A stretch of DNA of 5,012 nucleotides from Gammaproteobacteria bacterium (GTDB taxonomy: Bacteria > Pseudomonadota > Gammaproteobacteria > Pseudomonadales > Halieaceae), in contig JAOUDU010000260.1 in the NCBI GenBank assembly GCA_029859085.1, forward strand, positions 1 through 5,012, written 5' to 3'. The notes beneath the pieces were generated by a model. The model was not told the DNA's origin. It worked only from the letters and a program-made list of their open reading frames with translations, and did not search any database. Positions within the stretch are counted from its first letter, which is position 1. Each line of letters begins with the position of its first letter. Of this stretch, positions 1-5,012 are shown piece by piece. The translations under genes and the position numbers were made by a program.

Positions 1-127
1 ATCTGCCTTCATGGGTGCCTGTATTGCTCAGGGTGCTGTCAATGCCAGCAACCGCGTCGCTTCCGGTGTATTGCCGCCCAAGGGAGCGGACCCTGCCCTC
101 AAGGCCCTTATGCATCGAACCTGTCAT
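1..127 (-). CDS. Possible 5' part of a divergent gene, function unknown
   Basis: Reading leftward from an ATG at 127-125 there are 42 open codons to the window edge (MTGSMHKGLEGRVRSLG...). The main support is a GGAGG ribosome binding site (complement of CCTCC at 137-141) placed 9 bases before this ATG, and a moderately GC-rich third codon position (27 of 42). The segment around residues 17-29 (LGRQYTGSDAVAGID) faintly recalls the stretch just before the Rossmann glycine motif in some short-chain dehydrogenases. The expected TGxxxGIG motif does not follow, so I do not assign that family. If real, the gene is transcribed away from the CoA cluster and shares the 128-324 leader with it. The opposite strand is also open here (2-136), so the coding strand is not settled. 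Confidence 0.3.
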   Translation of the reverse strand, partial: MTGSMHKGLEGRVRSLGRQYTGSDAVAGIDSTLSNTGTHEGR

Positions 128-136
128 GGAAGATAG

Positions 137-141
137 CCTCC
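137..141 (-). promoter_or_regulatory. Shine-Dalgarno site (GGAGG) for the leftward ORF
   Basis: The plus strand reads CCTCC here, giving GGAGG on the minus strand, 9 bases upstream of the ATG at 127-125. The spacing is ideal and is the chief reason for preferring a leftward gene at the left edge over the competing forward ORF. Confidence 0.35.
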
Positions 142-142
142 G

Positions 143-171
143 GGCGGATTGAATACTTGTCAGTATCCGCC
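143..171. repeat. Inverted repeat in the divergent leader, possible operator
   Basis: GGCGGAT at 143-149 is the exact reverse complement of ATCCGCC at 165-171. Nested inside, ATACT (153-157) and AGTAT (162-166) form a second inverted pair around TGTC; the two pairings overlap at positions 165-166. No T-run follows on either side, so it is not a standard intrinsic terminator. It lies just upstream of the ribosome binding site of the leftward ORF, where a repressor operator or an mRNA leader hairpin would sit. If the forward ORF ending at 136 were the real gene, it would instead be a hairpin just after that stop. Confidence 0.4.
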
Positions 172-324
172 TGCTACTTGACATTTCGCGCACTCCGCCC
201 TGCGTCTGGTGTAATTTAGCCACGCGGGCTGCGGGAATGGCAAAGTTGTGCGCACCAAATAACAAATAGAAGCTGCGTGATGATCGTATCCGCGGTTACA
301 CGTTAATCGCTGAGGAAGAGTTCC
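172..324. other. Intergenic leader upstream of the CoA-transferase remnant
   Basis: No gene is supported here. A consensus -35-like TTGACA occurs at 178-183, but no good -10 box follows at 16-18 bases, so I do not call a promoter. An 8-base palindrome GTGCGCAC lies at 248-255, inside the nearly symmetric TTGTGCGCACCAA (246-258), and could be a regulator site. The leader ends in a strong purine-rich ribosome binding site, GAGGAAGAG at 312-320, four bases before the ATG of the broken gene. Confidence 0.5.
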
Positions 325-703
325 ATGTCAAGAATGCTCGAAGGCGTCAAGGTCGTCGATCTGACCCACGTATGCGCTGCAGTACATCGCTAACATGCCC
401 AGCGCCCTGCGCGGCAACCGTTCCTTCTCGGGCAGTCCCCTTTCCGGCCTCTACGCTGCCGCCGAGGGATCTCTGGTGGTGGTGGCGAATACCCCGTAGC
501 AGACAGAGGCGCTGCTGCGTGCACTGGGACTGGACTTGCTCTGGGAGGACCAACGGGTGCAGGACTGGCGCAACCACCCGGATGTCAGTGAGCTTCTGGG
601 CGATCGAATGCAGCAGGCATTCATGGAGAGGACTGCAGCTGCCTGGGAGGACCTGCTGGCCCCGGCCGCGCCGCGCGGGGCGTCTCGTCTATGTAGGCAA
701 TGA
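325..703 (+). pseudogene. Decayed CaiB/BaiF-family CoA-transferase remnant
   Basis: Family III CoA-transferases move CoA from one acyl-CoA to another acid and are usually about 380-420 residues. Here a normal ribosome binding site and ATG (325) start the typical N-terminus MSRMLEGVKVVDLTHV. That frame then stops at TAA 391-393 after 22 codons. From 374, in the next frame, the DNA encodes what looks like the later half of the same family: ALQYIANMPSALRGNRS, then SPLSGLYAAAEGSLVVVANTP. A TAG at 497-499 follows, then QTEALLRALGLDLLWEDQ, RNHPDVSELL and RTAAAWEDLLAP, ending at TGA 701-703. These match, in order, the family's 'tkDG..vv', 'lg...l..Dpr', 'R' and 'rt..eWe.ll..agvP' blocks. Roughly half the gene, including the expected catalytic Asp region, is missing between the two parts, and the C-terminal part after the 'agvP' block is unrecognisable. 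Functional CoA-transferase activity is not credible. Family assignment is from memory of the motifs. Confidence 0.8.
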
Positions 704-861
704 TCGAGTCCACCAGATGAAGATCATGCAAAACAAATCTTCCGCCATCTGCGCGTACGGACAAGTGCCATGCGCGATCGAACAAATTTTAGACTCTGCA
801 TCCACTAGCATTTGTGCACTATTTTCCTGGGCGACGAGAGATTCCGCCCGGCCGCCACAGA
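704..861. other. Non-coding leader before the acyl-CoA dehydrogenase gene
   Basis: More A+T-rich than its surroundings. Open stretches in all frames are short or unlike known proteins, and the expected C-terminal part of the CoA-transferase cannot be recognised in any frame. AT-rich patches at 727-743 and 781-790, and TTTGTGCACT at 811-820, could belong to a promoter or operator for the downstream genes. No -35/-10 pair is good enough to call. Confidence 0.45.
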
Positions 862-866
862 ATGGC

Positions 867-872
867 AAGGAG
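867..872 (+). promoter_or_regulatory. Shine-Dalgarno site (AAGGAG) deciding the dehydrogenase start
   Basis: AAGGAG lies 10 bases before the ATG at 883. It falls inside the reading frame of the alternative upstream ATGs at 814 and 862, so it supports 883 as the true start. Confidence 0.7.
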
Positions 873-882
873 TCGAGAGAGC

Positions 883-2046
883 ATGAACTTTGAGCTGTTG
901 GAAGAACACCGCGCATTGCAGGACCTGATTGCACGATTCGTCACAGACGAGCTATTGCCGCTCGAACCGCTGGTGCTCGAGCGGGAAGCGGCGGGACGAG
1001 GCAGTCACCTCAGCGCCGAAGAACAGGCTCGGCTGAACGCAAAAGCCGCAGAGCTCGGTCTGTACGGACTCGACGCCCCTGAAGCAGCCGGCGGAATGGA
1101 GATCCCCGAGATCGCGATGGTGGGTGTCAATGAAGAGATCGGCAAGACCATCACGCCCTATGTGCTGCCGCCGGATTCTCCCAACCTGCGCATGCTGATG
1201 AGCACCGTCAACGACCGGCAGCGGGAAGCCTACCTGGAGCCTCTCGTGCGCGGCGAAACAGTCAGCGCCATCGGCATCTCCGAGCCGGGGGCCGGCTCCG
1301 ACCCGGCACAGATGAAGACCACCGCGATACGCGACGGTGACGACTGGATACTGAATGGCAGGAAGATCTGGATAAGCCGCGCCAACGTGGCGGATTTCAC
1401 CATCGTGATGGCCATCACAGACAAAGACAAGGGCGCCCACGGCGGCATGAGCGCTTTCCTGGTCGACAGGGACACGCCCGGCCTCAACGTCGTTCGCAGA
1501 ATTCCGATGATCGGCGGCCACGACACCTATGAACTCGAACTGCAGGATTGCCGCGTGCCCGGCTGGAAGCTCCTTGGCGAGGAGGGCAAGGGCTTTGCGA
1601 GCATGCAGCTGCGCCTGGGTTCACGCCGGGTGGAAATGGCCGCCAACTGCATCGGCATGGCCCAGCGCGCGCTGGACATGGTGTGCGAGTACGCCCCCCA
1701 ACGCAAAACCTTCGGCGAGCCCCTGTCTTCCCGGCAGGCCATCCAGTGGTGGATCGCCGATGCCGAGATACGGATTCACGCCTGTCGCCTGATGGCCTAC
1801 GACGCGGCCTGGAAAATGGACCAGGGGCGCGATATCCGCCAGGAAATCTCGATGTTGAAAGTGTACGCCACGGAGATGGCCTGGGAGATCATCGACAAGG
1901 CCATGCAGGCCTTCGGCGCCATGGGCATGACCAAAGAGTGGCCCCTGCATCAGATGGCCAGCATCGTGCGCCTGATGCGCATTTATGACGGGCCCAGTGA
2001 AGTGCACAGGATGGTCATTGCGCGCAACAAGCTGCGCGGTCGCTAG
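883..2046 (+). CDS. Acyl-CoA dehydrogenase (FadE/ACAD family)
   Basis: A 387-residue cytoplasmic flavoenzyme of normal family length. It would introduce the alpha,beta double bond into an acyl-CoA using FAD and pass electrons to electron-transfer flavoprotein. The N-terminal helical domain (about 1-125) includes AELGLYGLDAPEAAGG at 56-71. The middle beta domain holds the near-canonical signature GISEPGAGSD (131-140) and NGRKIWIS (158-165). The C-terminal helical domain holds RKTFGEPL (274-281) and QAFGAMGMT (342-350), both FAD/dimer contacts in the family. At the usual catalytic-base position the sequence is IYDGPSEVHR (367-376), so Asp369 replaces the Glu of the common IYEGT motif; as I recall, related ACAD10/11-like enzymes also carry DGPxEVH. 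The start at 883 is chosen over in-frame ATGs at 814 and 862 for its AAGGAG site and family-like N-terminus. The next gene begins 62 bases on, in the same direction, so co-transcription is likely. The exact substrate is unknown. Confidence 0.93.
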   Translation: MNFELLEEHRALQDLIARFVTDELLPLEPLVLEREAAGRGSHLSAEEQARLNAKAAELGLYGLDAPEAAGGMEIPEIAMVGVNEEIGKTITPYVLPPDSPNLRMLMSTVNDRQREAYLEPLVRGETVSAIGISEPGAGSDPAQMKTTAIRDGDDWILNGRKIWISRANVADFTIVMAITDKDKGAHGGMSAFLVDRDTPGLNVVRRIPMIGGHDTYELELQDCRVPGWKLLGEEGKGFASMQLRLGSRRVEMAANCIGMAQRALDMVCEYAPQRKTFGEPLSSRQAIQWWIADAEIRIHACRLMAYDAAWKMDQGRDIRQEISMLKVYATEMAWEIIDKAMQAFGAMGMTKEWPLHQMASIVRLMRIYDGPSEVHRMVIARNKLRGR

Positions 2047-2108
2047 CACCGGTGAAGCGAGCGCAAGGTGAAAATGGCGGGGCATTGCACAATGGCACGG
2101 ATAACGGG

Positions 2109-2894
2109 ATGAGTGAATTCAAATACCTCACGCTGGAGAAGCGCGGTCACGTTGCGGTGGTGACATTTTCGAACCCGCCTGTCAATTTTCTCGGCCCGGA
2201 GCCGCTGGGCGAATACAGCCGGCTACTGCAGCGGCTGGATGATGATGTCGACTGCAGGGCGATCGTGCTGGCCGCGCAGGGCAAGGTGTTCTGCGCGGGC
2301 GCCGACTTCAGCGGCGCGATCCGCGAACTGGAGGACGGCGGCAGTCCCTTCGACGCATTGGACGAGTTCTATGCACAGGCAATGACGCTGTTCGATATAG
2401 GCACGCCGATGGTGGCCGCCGTGCAGGGAGCGGCCATTGGCGCCGGCCTGGGTCTCACCCTGGTGGCAGACTTTCGGGTCGCCTCGTTGGACACGACTTT
2501 CAGTGCCAACTTCACCCGCCTGGGCTTCCATCCGGGTTTCGGCCTGACCGAAACCCTGCCGCGGCTGGTCGGTGCTCACCACGCGGAACTCCTGTTCTAC
2601 ACGGGCCGCAGGATCAAGGGGGACGAGGCCGCACGTCTCGGGCTCGTGACGAAATTGGTGGCGTCGGAAGACGTGCTTGAAGAGGCGATTGCACTGGCAA
2701 TGGAGATAGCCTCGTCGGCACCTCTGGCCGTCCGCGATACCCGCGCGACGCTACGCGGCCAGCTCGCGGCCCGTGTGCGGGAGGCCAATGCCCGTGAGCT
2801 GCAGCTGCAGACCGCAGAGATGCGAACACAGGATTTCAGGGAGGGAATAGCCGCCTCCCTGGAGAGAAGGGAACCCAGGTTCACGGGGCTCTAG
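2109..2894 (+). CDS. Enoyl-CoA hydratase/isomerase family (crotonase fold) protein
   Basis: A 261-residue protein, the usual length for a single-domain crotonase. Family members act on CoA thioesters, stabilising an enolate in an oxyanion hole. The strand VAVVTFSNPPVN (15-26), the motif KVFCAGADF (59-67) and VQGAAIGAGLGLTLVADFRVAS (105-126) give the fold and both oxyanion-hole segments. HPGFGLTETLPRLVG (141-155) and TGRRIKGDEAARLGLV (165-180) follow as expected. Aligning by eye to rat mitochondrial hydratase, the two catalytic glutamates (Glu144, Glu164) fall at Phe135 and Leu161. Plain hydratase activity is therefore doubtful; isomerase or another crotonase-type reaction is possible, perhaps using Glu148 or Glu160. 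The ATG at 2109 fits the family N-terminus although its ribosome binding site is weak; an in-frame GTG at 2052 would add 19 residues of low-complexity, unfamily-like sequence. It sits 62 bases after the dehydrogenase and 63 before the receptor, consistent with one transcript. Confidence 0.9.
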   Translation: MSEFKYLTLEKRGHVAVVTFSNPPVNFLGPEPLGEYSRLLQRLDDDVDCRAIVLAAQGKVFCAGADFSGAIRELEDGGSPFDALDEFYAQAMTLFDIGTPMVAAVQGAAIGAGLGLTLVADFRVASLDTTFSANFTRLGFHPGFGLTETLPRLVGAHHAELLFYTGRRIKGDEAARLGLVTKLVASEDVLEEAIALAMEIASSAPLAVRDTRATLRGQLAARVREANARELQLQTAEMRTQDFREGIAASLERREPRFTGL

Positions 2895-2900
2895 CGCCCC
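2885..2900. other. Short GC hairpin spanning the end of the hydratase-family gene
   Basis: GGGGC (2885-2889) and GCCCC (2896-2900) are complementary around the six bases TCTAGC, which contain the TAG stop (2892-2894). No T-run follows, so it is not an intrinsic terminator by the usual rule. It might slow or attenuate transcription into the receptor gene, or be chance in GC-rich DNA. The rest of the 63-base gap shows only a small direct repeat, TATCAGTATCA (2914-2924). Confidence 0.25.
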
Positions 2901-2957
2901 ACGGGACACCTGGTATCAGTATCAAAACTTAACTCAAACACACTTCAGGAACACGCT

Positions 2958-5012
2958 ATGCCTAATAAATACAGCTATCCGCTACGCTCCCCTTTCCGCC
3001 CGCTCGCCATTGCCGTCGCAACGGCCGGCTTCGCCCTCAGCAGCGCATCGTACGCCCAGGACGCTCCCCTGCGCGGCACTGCGGCCCTGCTCGAGGAGGT
3101 CACAGTTACCGCGCGCAAGCGTGAAGAACTGGCCCAGGACGTACCGACGATGATAACCGCCTTCAACTCCGAGCAGATCGAAGCCCTCAAGGTCCGGGAC
3201 CTGAACGACCTGACCATCGGCATACCCAACGTGATGCTCGAGGATAATGGCACCTTTCGCGGCACCGCGAGCTTCGCGATCCGCGGAATAGGCATCACCT
3301 CGTCCATCCCCTCTATCGACCCCACGGTGGGTACTTTCGTCAACGGTGTTTACCTGGCGGTAAACCAGGGCATCATCTTCGACATGTTCGACGTCGACAC
3401 CATTGAGGTGCTGCGGGGACCGCAGGGCACCTTGTTCGGCCGTAACGTGACCGGTGGCGCGGTGCTCATCAACACCAAGGTACCAGGCGATCAGCTGGAG
3501 GCCAGCGTTCGCACCGCGGTCGAGACCGGCGATATCGGCGGCAACAACACCTACGTCATGGGTGCGGTCGGCGGCCCGCTGACCGACACCCTCGGTGGCC
3601 GGCTGGTGCTGTATTACAACAACGACGACGGCCAGCTGGAGAACAAGTTCAACGGCGACGACGTACTGGGTATCGAGCAGAAAATGGCCCGTGGTACGTT
3701 GCTCTGGAGACCGGGTGACAACACGGACCTGACGCTGCGCTACGAGTACCAGGACACGAACGGCGACGGCCCTGCCGCCCAATCCCACACCAACGGCTTT
3801 GGGGTTCCCGGGACGCCCGTGAACTTCAACCGCGACGATTTCGACCTGTCTATCGACGAGAAGGGTTTCCAGGATACCGATGTCGACTTCGTCACCGCCC
3901 AGCTCGACCAGGGTGTAAGTTTCGGTGACGGCACCGTCACGGCCATTTTCGGCTACCGGGATTACCAGAGTGAATCACTCTCGGACATCGATGCCCAGCC
4001 CGTGTGGATGTTCCACGCGCCGGTCTGGCTGGATGCGGAGCAGACCAGCTTCGAGCTCCGCTATAACGGTATTTTCGCGGAAAAGATGAACGTCACCACG
4101 GGTCTCTACTATCTCGGTAGCGATGTGACCTACAACGAGCGCCGCGAGCTGCTGGGTGTCGCAACCGGCAACGTTGCACCCGCCCTGCGACAGAATGGGG
4201 GCGGCGAGCACAACACCGATGCCTATACCGCGTTCGCCCAGGTCGATTACGACCTGACGGACCGCTGGACCCTGACCGCCGGCATCAACTACAGCTCCGA
4301 AGACAAGGATGTCAAAATCGCTTCCCTGGGGGCCAATGTCTCGAGATACCCGAACCTGGATAACTGCAACATCGTCAAGGGCCCAAAGTGTGATTTCGAT
4401 TTCATTGACGACGAGAGCTGGGACAATTGGGCGCCGAAGCTGGGTGCGACCTTCCACATCGACGACGACAGCAATATTTATGGCCACTGGACACGCGGCT
4501 ACCGCTCCGGGGGCTACAACCTGCGCAACACCGTCGTTGGCGAGGAGCCCGGCCCGTTCGACGAGGAAGAGGTCAACAGCTATGAGCTCGGCTACAAGTC
4601 GACTCACGACTGGGGACGCCTGAATGCTGCGACCTTCTATACCACGATCGATGACCAGCAGCGGGAGGTCAACCTGCCCAGCGCTACCGCCGGCGTGGCG
4701 CAGTTGATCAAGAACACGGCGGATACCAACATCTACGGCGGCGAGATCGACGCTACGATCAGCCTGACTGAAAACCTGCTGCTACTGGGCTCGGCAGGCT
4801 ACACCCATGCCGAGTACGACACGGTCCGCTTCGACCTCAACGGCGACGGCGTGGTGGACGGAAAGGACGAGGGCCTGGATATTCCGCGTGCGCCTGAATG
4901 GACCTACAGCATCGGCCTGAGCCACGACCTCGACCTGGGCGACTGGGGCGTCATGACGTCTCGCATCAACTACGCCTACCGCGACGACTTTGCTTACACT
5001 GACAACAACCTC
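2958..5012 (+). CDS. TonB-dependent outer-membrane receptor, 3' end beyond the window
   Basis: 685 uninterrupted codons run to the right edge. Family members are often about 750-800 residues, so the last barrel strands are probably outside. AGGA at 2947-2950 lies 7 bases before the ATG. Residues 1-33 look like a signal peptide: Lys/Arg at 4, 10 and 14, a hydrophobic stretch 15-28, and a likely cut after SYA33. The TonB box region is LEEVTVTARKREE (45-57). The plug domain (about 60-175) has FAIRGIG (106-112), FVNGVYL (127-133) and IEVLRGPQGTLFGRN (149-163), followed by GGAVLINTK (166-174). The rest shows alternating, aromatic-rich strands of a 22-strand barrel, for example YTAFAQVDYDLTDRWTLTAG (423-442) and NSYELGYKS (540-548). 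The receptor would import a ligand across the outer membrane using the proton-motive force through TonB/ExbBD. The ligand is unknown; the adjoining acyl-CoA genes suggest an acid, lipid, terpenoid or sterol-like carbon source rather than iron, by inference only. An EF-hand-like loop lies at 626-637. Confidence 0.95.
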   Translation, partial: MPNKYSYPLRSPFRPLAIAVATAGFALSSASYAQDAPLRGTAALLEEVTVTARKREELAQDVPTMITAFNSEQIEALKVRDLNDLTIGIPNVMLEDNGTFRGTASFAIRGIGITSSIPSIDPTVGTFVNGVYLAVNQGIIFDMFDVDTIEVLRGPQGTLFGRNVTGGAVLINTKVPGDQLEASVRTAVETGDIGGNNTYVMGAVGGPLTDTLGGRLVLYYNNDDGQLENKFNGDDVLGIEQKMARGTLLWRPGDNTDLTLRYEYQDTNGDGPAAQSHTNGFGVPGTPVNFNRDDFDLSIDEKGFQDTDVDFVTAQLDQGVSFGDGTVTAIFGYRDYQSESLSDIDAQPVWMFHAPVWLDAEQTSFELRYNGIFAEKMNVTTGLYYLGSDVTYNERRELLGVATGNVAPALRQNGGGEHNTDAYTAFAQVDYDLTDRWTLTAGINYSSEDKDVKIASLGANVSRYPNLDNCNIVKGPKCDFDFIDDESWDNWAPKLGATFHIDDDSNIYGHWTRGYRSGGYNLRNTVVGEEPGPFDEEEVNSYELGYKSTHDWGRLNAATFYTTIDDQQREVNLPSATAGVAQLIKNTADTNIYGGEIDATISLTENLLLLGSAGYTHAEYDTVRFDLNGDGVVDGKDEGLDIPRAPEWTYSIGLSHDLDLGDWGVMTSRINYAYRDDFAYTDNNL

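Noticed and set aside
2..136. Forward open frame of 44 codons ending at TAG 134-136, as the 3' end of an upstream gene
   Set aside because: The protein (SAFMGACIAQGAVNAS...) is not recognised and its third codon positions are less GC-rich (24 of 44) than the opposite-strand frame, which also has a good ribosome binding site. It is not excluded, only less favoured.
178..217. Sigma-70 promoter using TTGACA (178-183) and TAATTT (212-217)
   Set aside because: The spacer would be 28 bases, far from the usual 16-18, and no better -10 box lies at the right distance.
814..882. Upstream in-frame starts (814, 862) for the dehydrogenase
   Set aside because: They add non-family residues and lack a well-placed ribosome binding site, whereas AAGGAG at 867-872 serves the ATG at 883 and gives a family-like N-terminus.
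372..893. Forward 173-codon ORF across the remnant and leader
   Set aside because: Its product is rich in Arg, Cys and Trp and resembles no family, while the adjacent frame shows clear CoA-transferase motifs. It is a shadow frame opened by the decay and overlaps the start of the dehydrogenase.
2885..2900. Intrinsic terminator between the hydratase-family gene and the receptor
   Set aside because: The stem is only five base pairs, overlaps the stop codon and is not followed by a run of T.
2982..3788. Long minus-strand ORF (268 codons) opposite the receptor
   Set aside because: The plus-strand frame carries an unbroken receptor with signal peptide, TonB box and plug motifs. The reverse ORF is a by-product of GC-rich codon use and has no recognisable motifs.
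3975..4607. Minus-strand ORF (210 codons) opposite the receptor barrel
   Set aside because: Same reasoning: it lies entirely inside the confidently coding receptor frame and its Val/Ala/Gly-rich product is typical of antisense shadow frames.

Overview
The window (5012 bases) carries a co-directional acyl-CoA metabolism cluster followed by a TonB-dependent outer-membrane receptor. G+C-rich coding DNA, a Gram-negative outer-membrane receptor with the EEVTVTARKREE-type TonB box, and fatty-acid-type CoA genes beside it suggest a proteobacterium, most likely a marine-type gammaproteobacterium (Halieaceae/OM60-like) or a sphingomonad relative. That placement is inference from gene style, not from a marker gene.

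Layout. Positions 1-127 hold a possible 5' part of a leftward gene: an ORF with a good GGAGG ribosome binding site, function not recognised. Positions 128-324 are an intergenic leader with an inverted repeat at 143-171. Positions 325-703 hold the wreck of a CaiB/BaiF-family CoA-transferase gene. Its ribosome binding site and first 15 codons are normal, but the middle of the gene, including the catalytic region, is gone. The frame changes at the junction, an in-frame TAG sits at 497-499, and the C-terminal part is lost. Positions 704-882 are a non-coding leader. Positions 883-2046 encode an intact acyl-CoA dehydrogenase (387 aa). Positions 2109-2894 encode an intact enoyl-CoA hydratase/isomerase-family protein (261 aa). 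Positions 2958-5012 encode the first 685 residues of a TonB-dependent receptor that runs off the right edge.

How the genes may work together. In the ancestral arrangement a CoA-transferase would load an acid onto CoA, the dehydrogenase would desaturate it, and the crotonase-fold enzyme would act on the enoyl-CoA. The receptor would bring the substrate, or a related bulky or hydrophobic compound, across the outer membrane. With the CoA-transferase broken, CoA activation would have to come from elsewhere in the genome. The substrate cannot be read from this sequence.

No mobile element, CRISPR array, tRNA or rRNA was seen, and I found no convincing undescribed system. The points most worth a second look are the decayed CoA-transferase, the missing canonical glutamates in the crotonase-fold protein, the Asp in place of Glu at the dehydrogenase catalytic position, and an EF-hand-like loop in the receptor.
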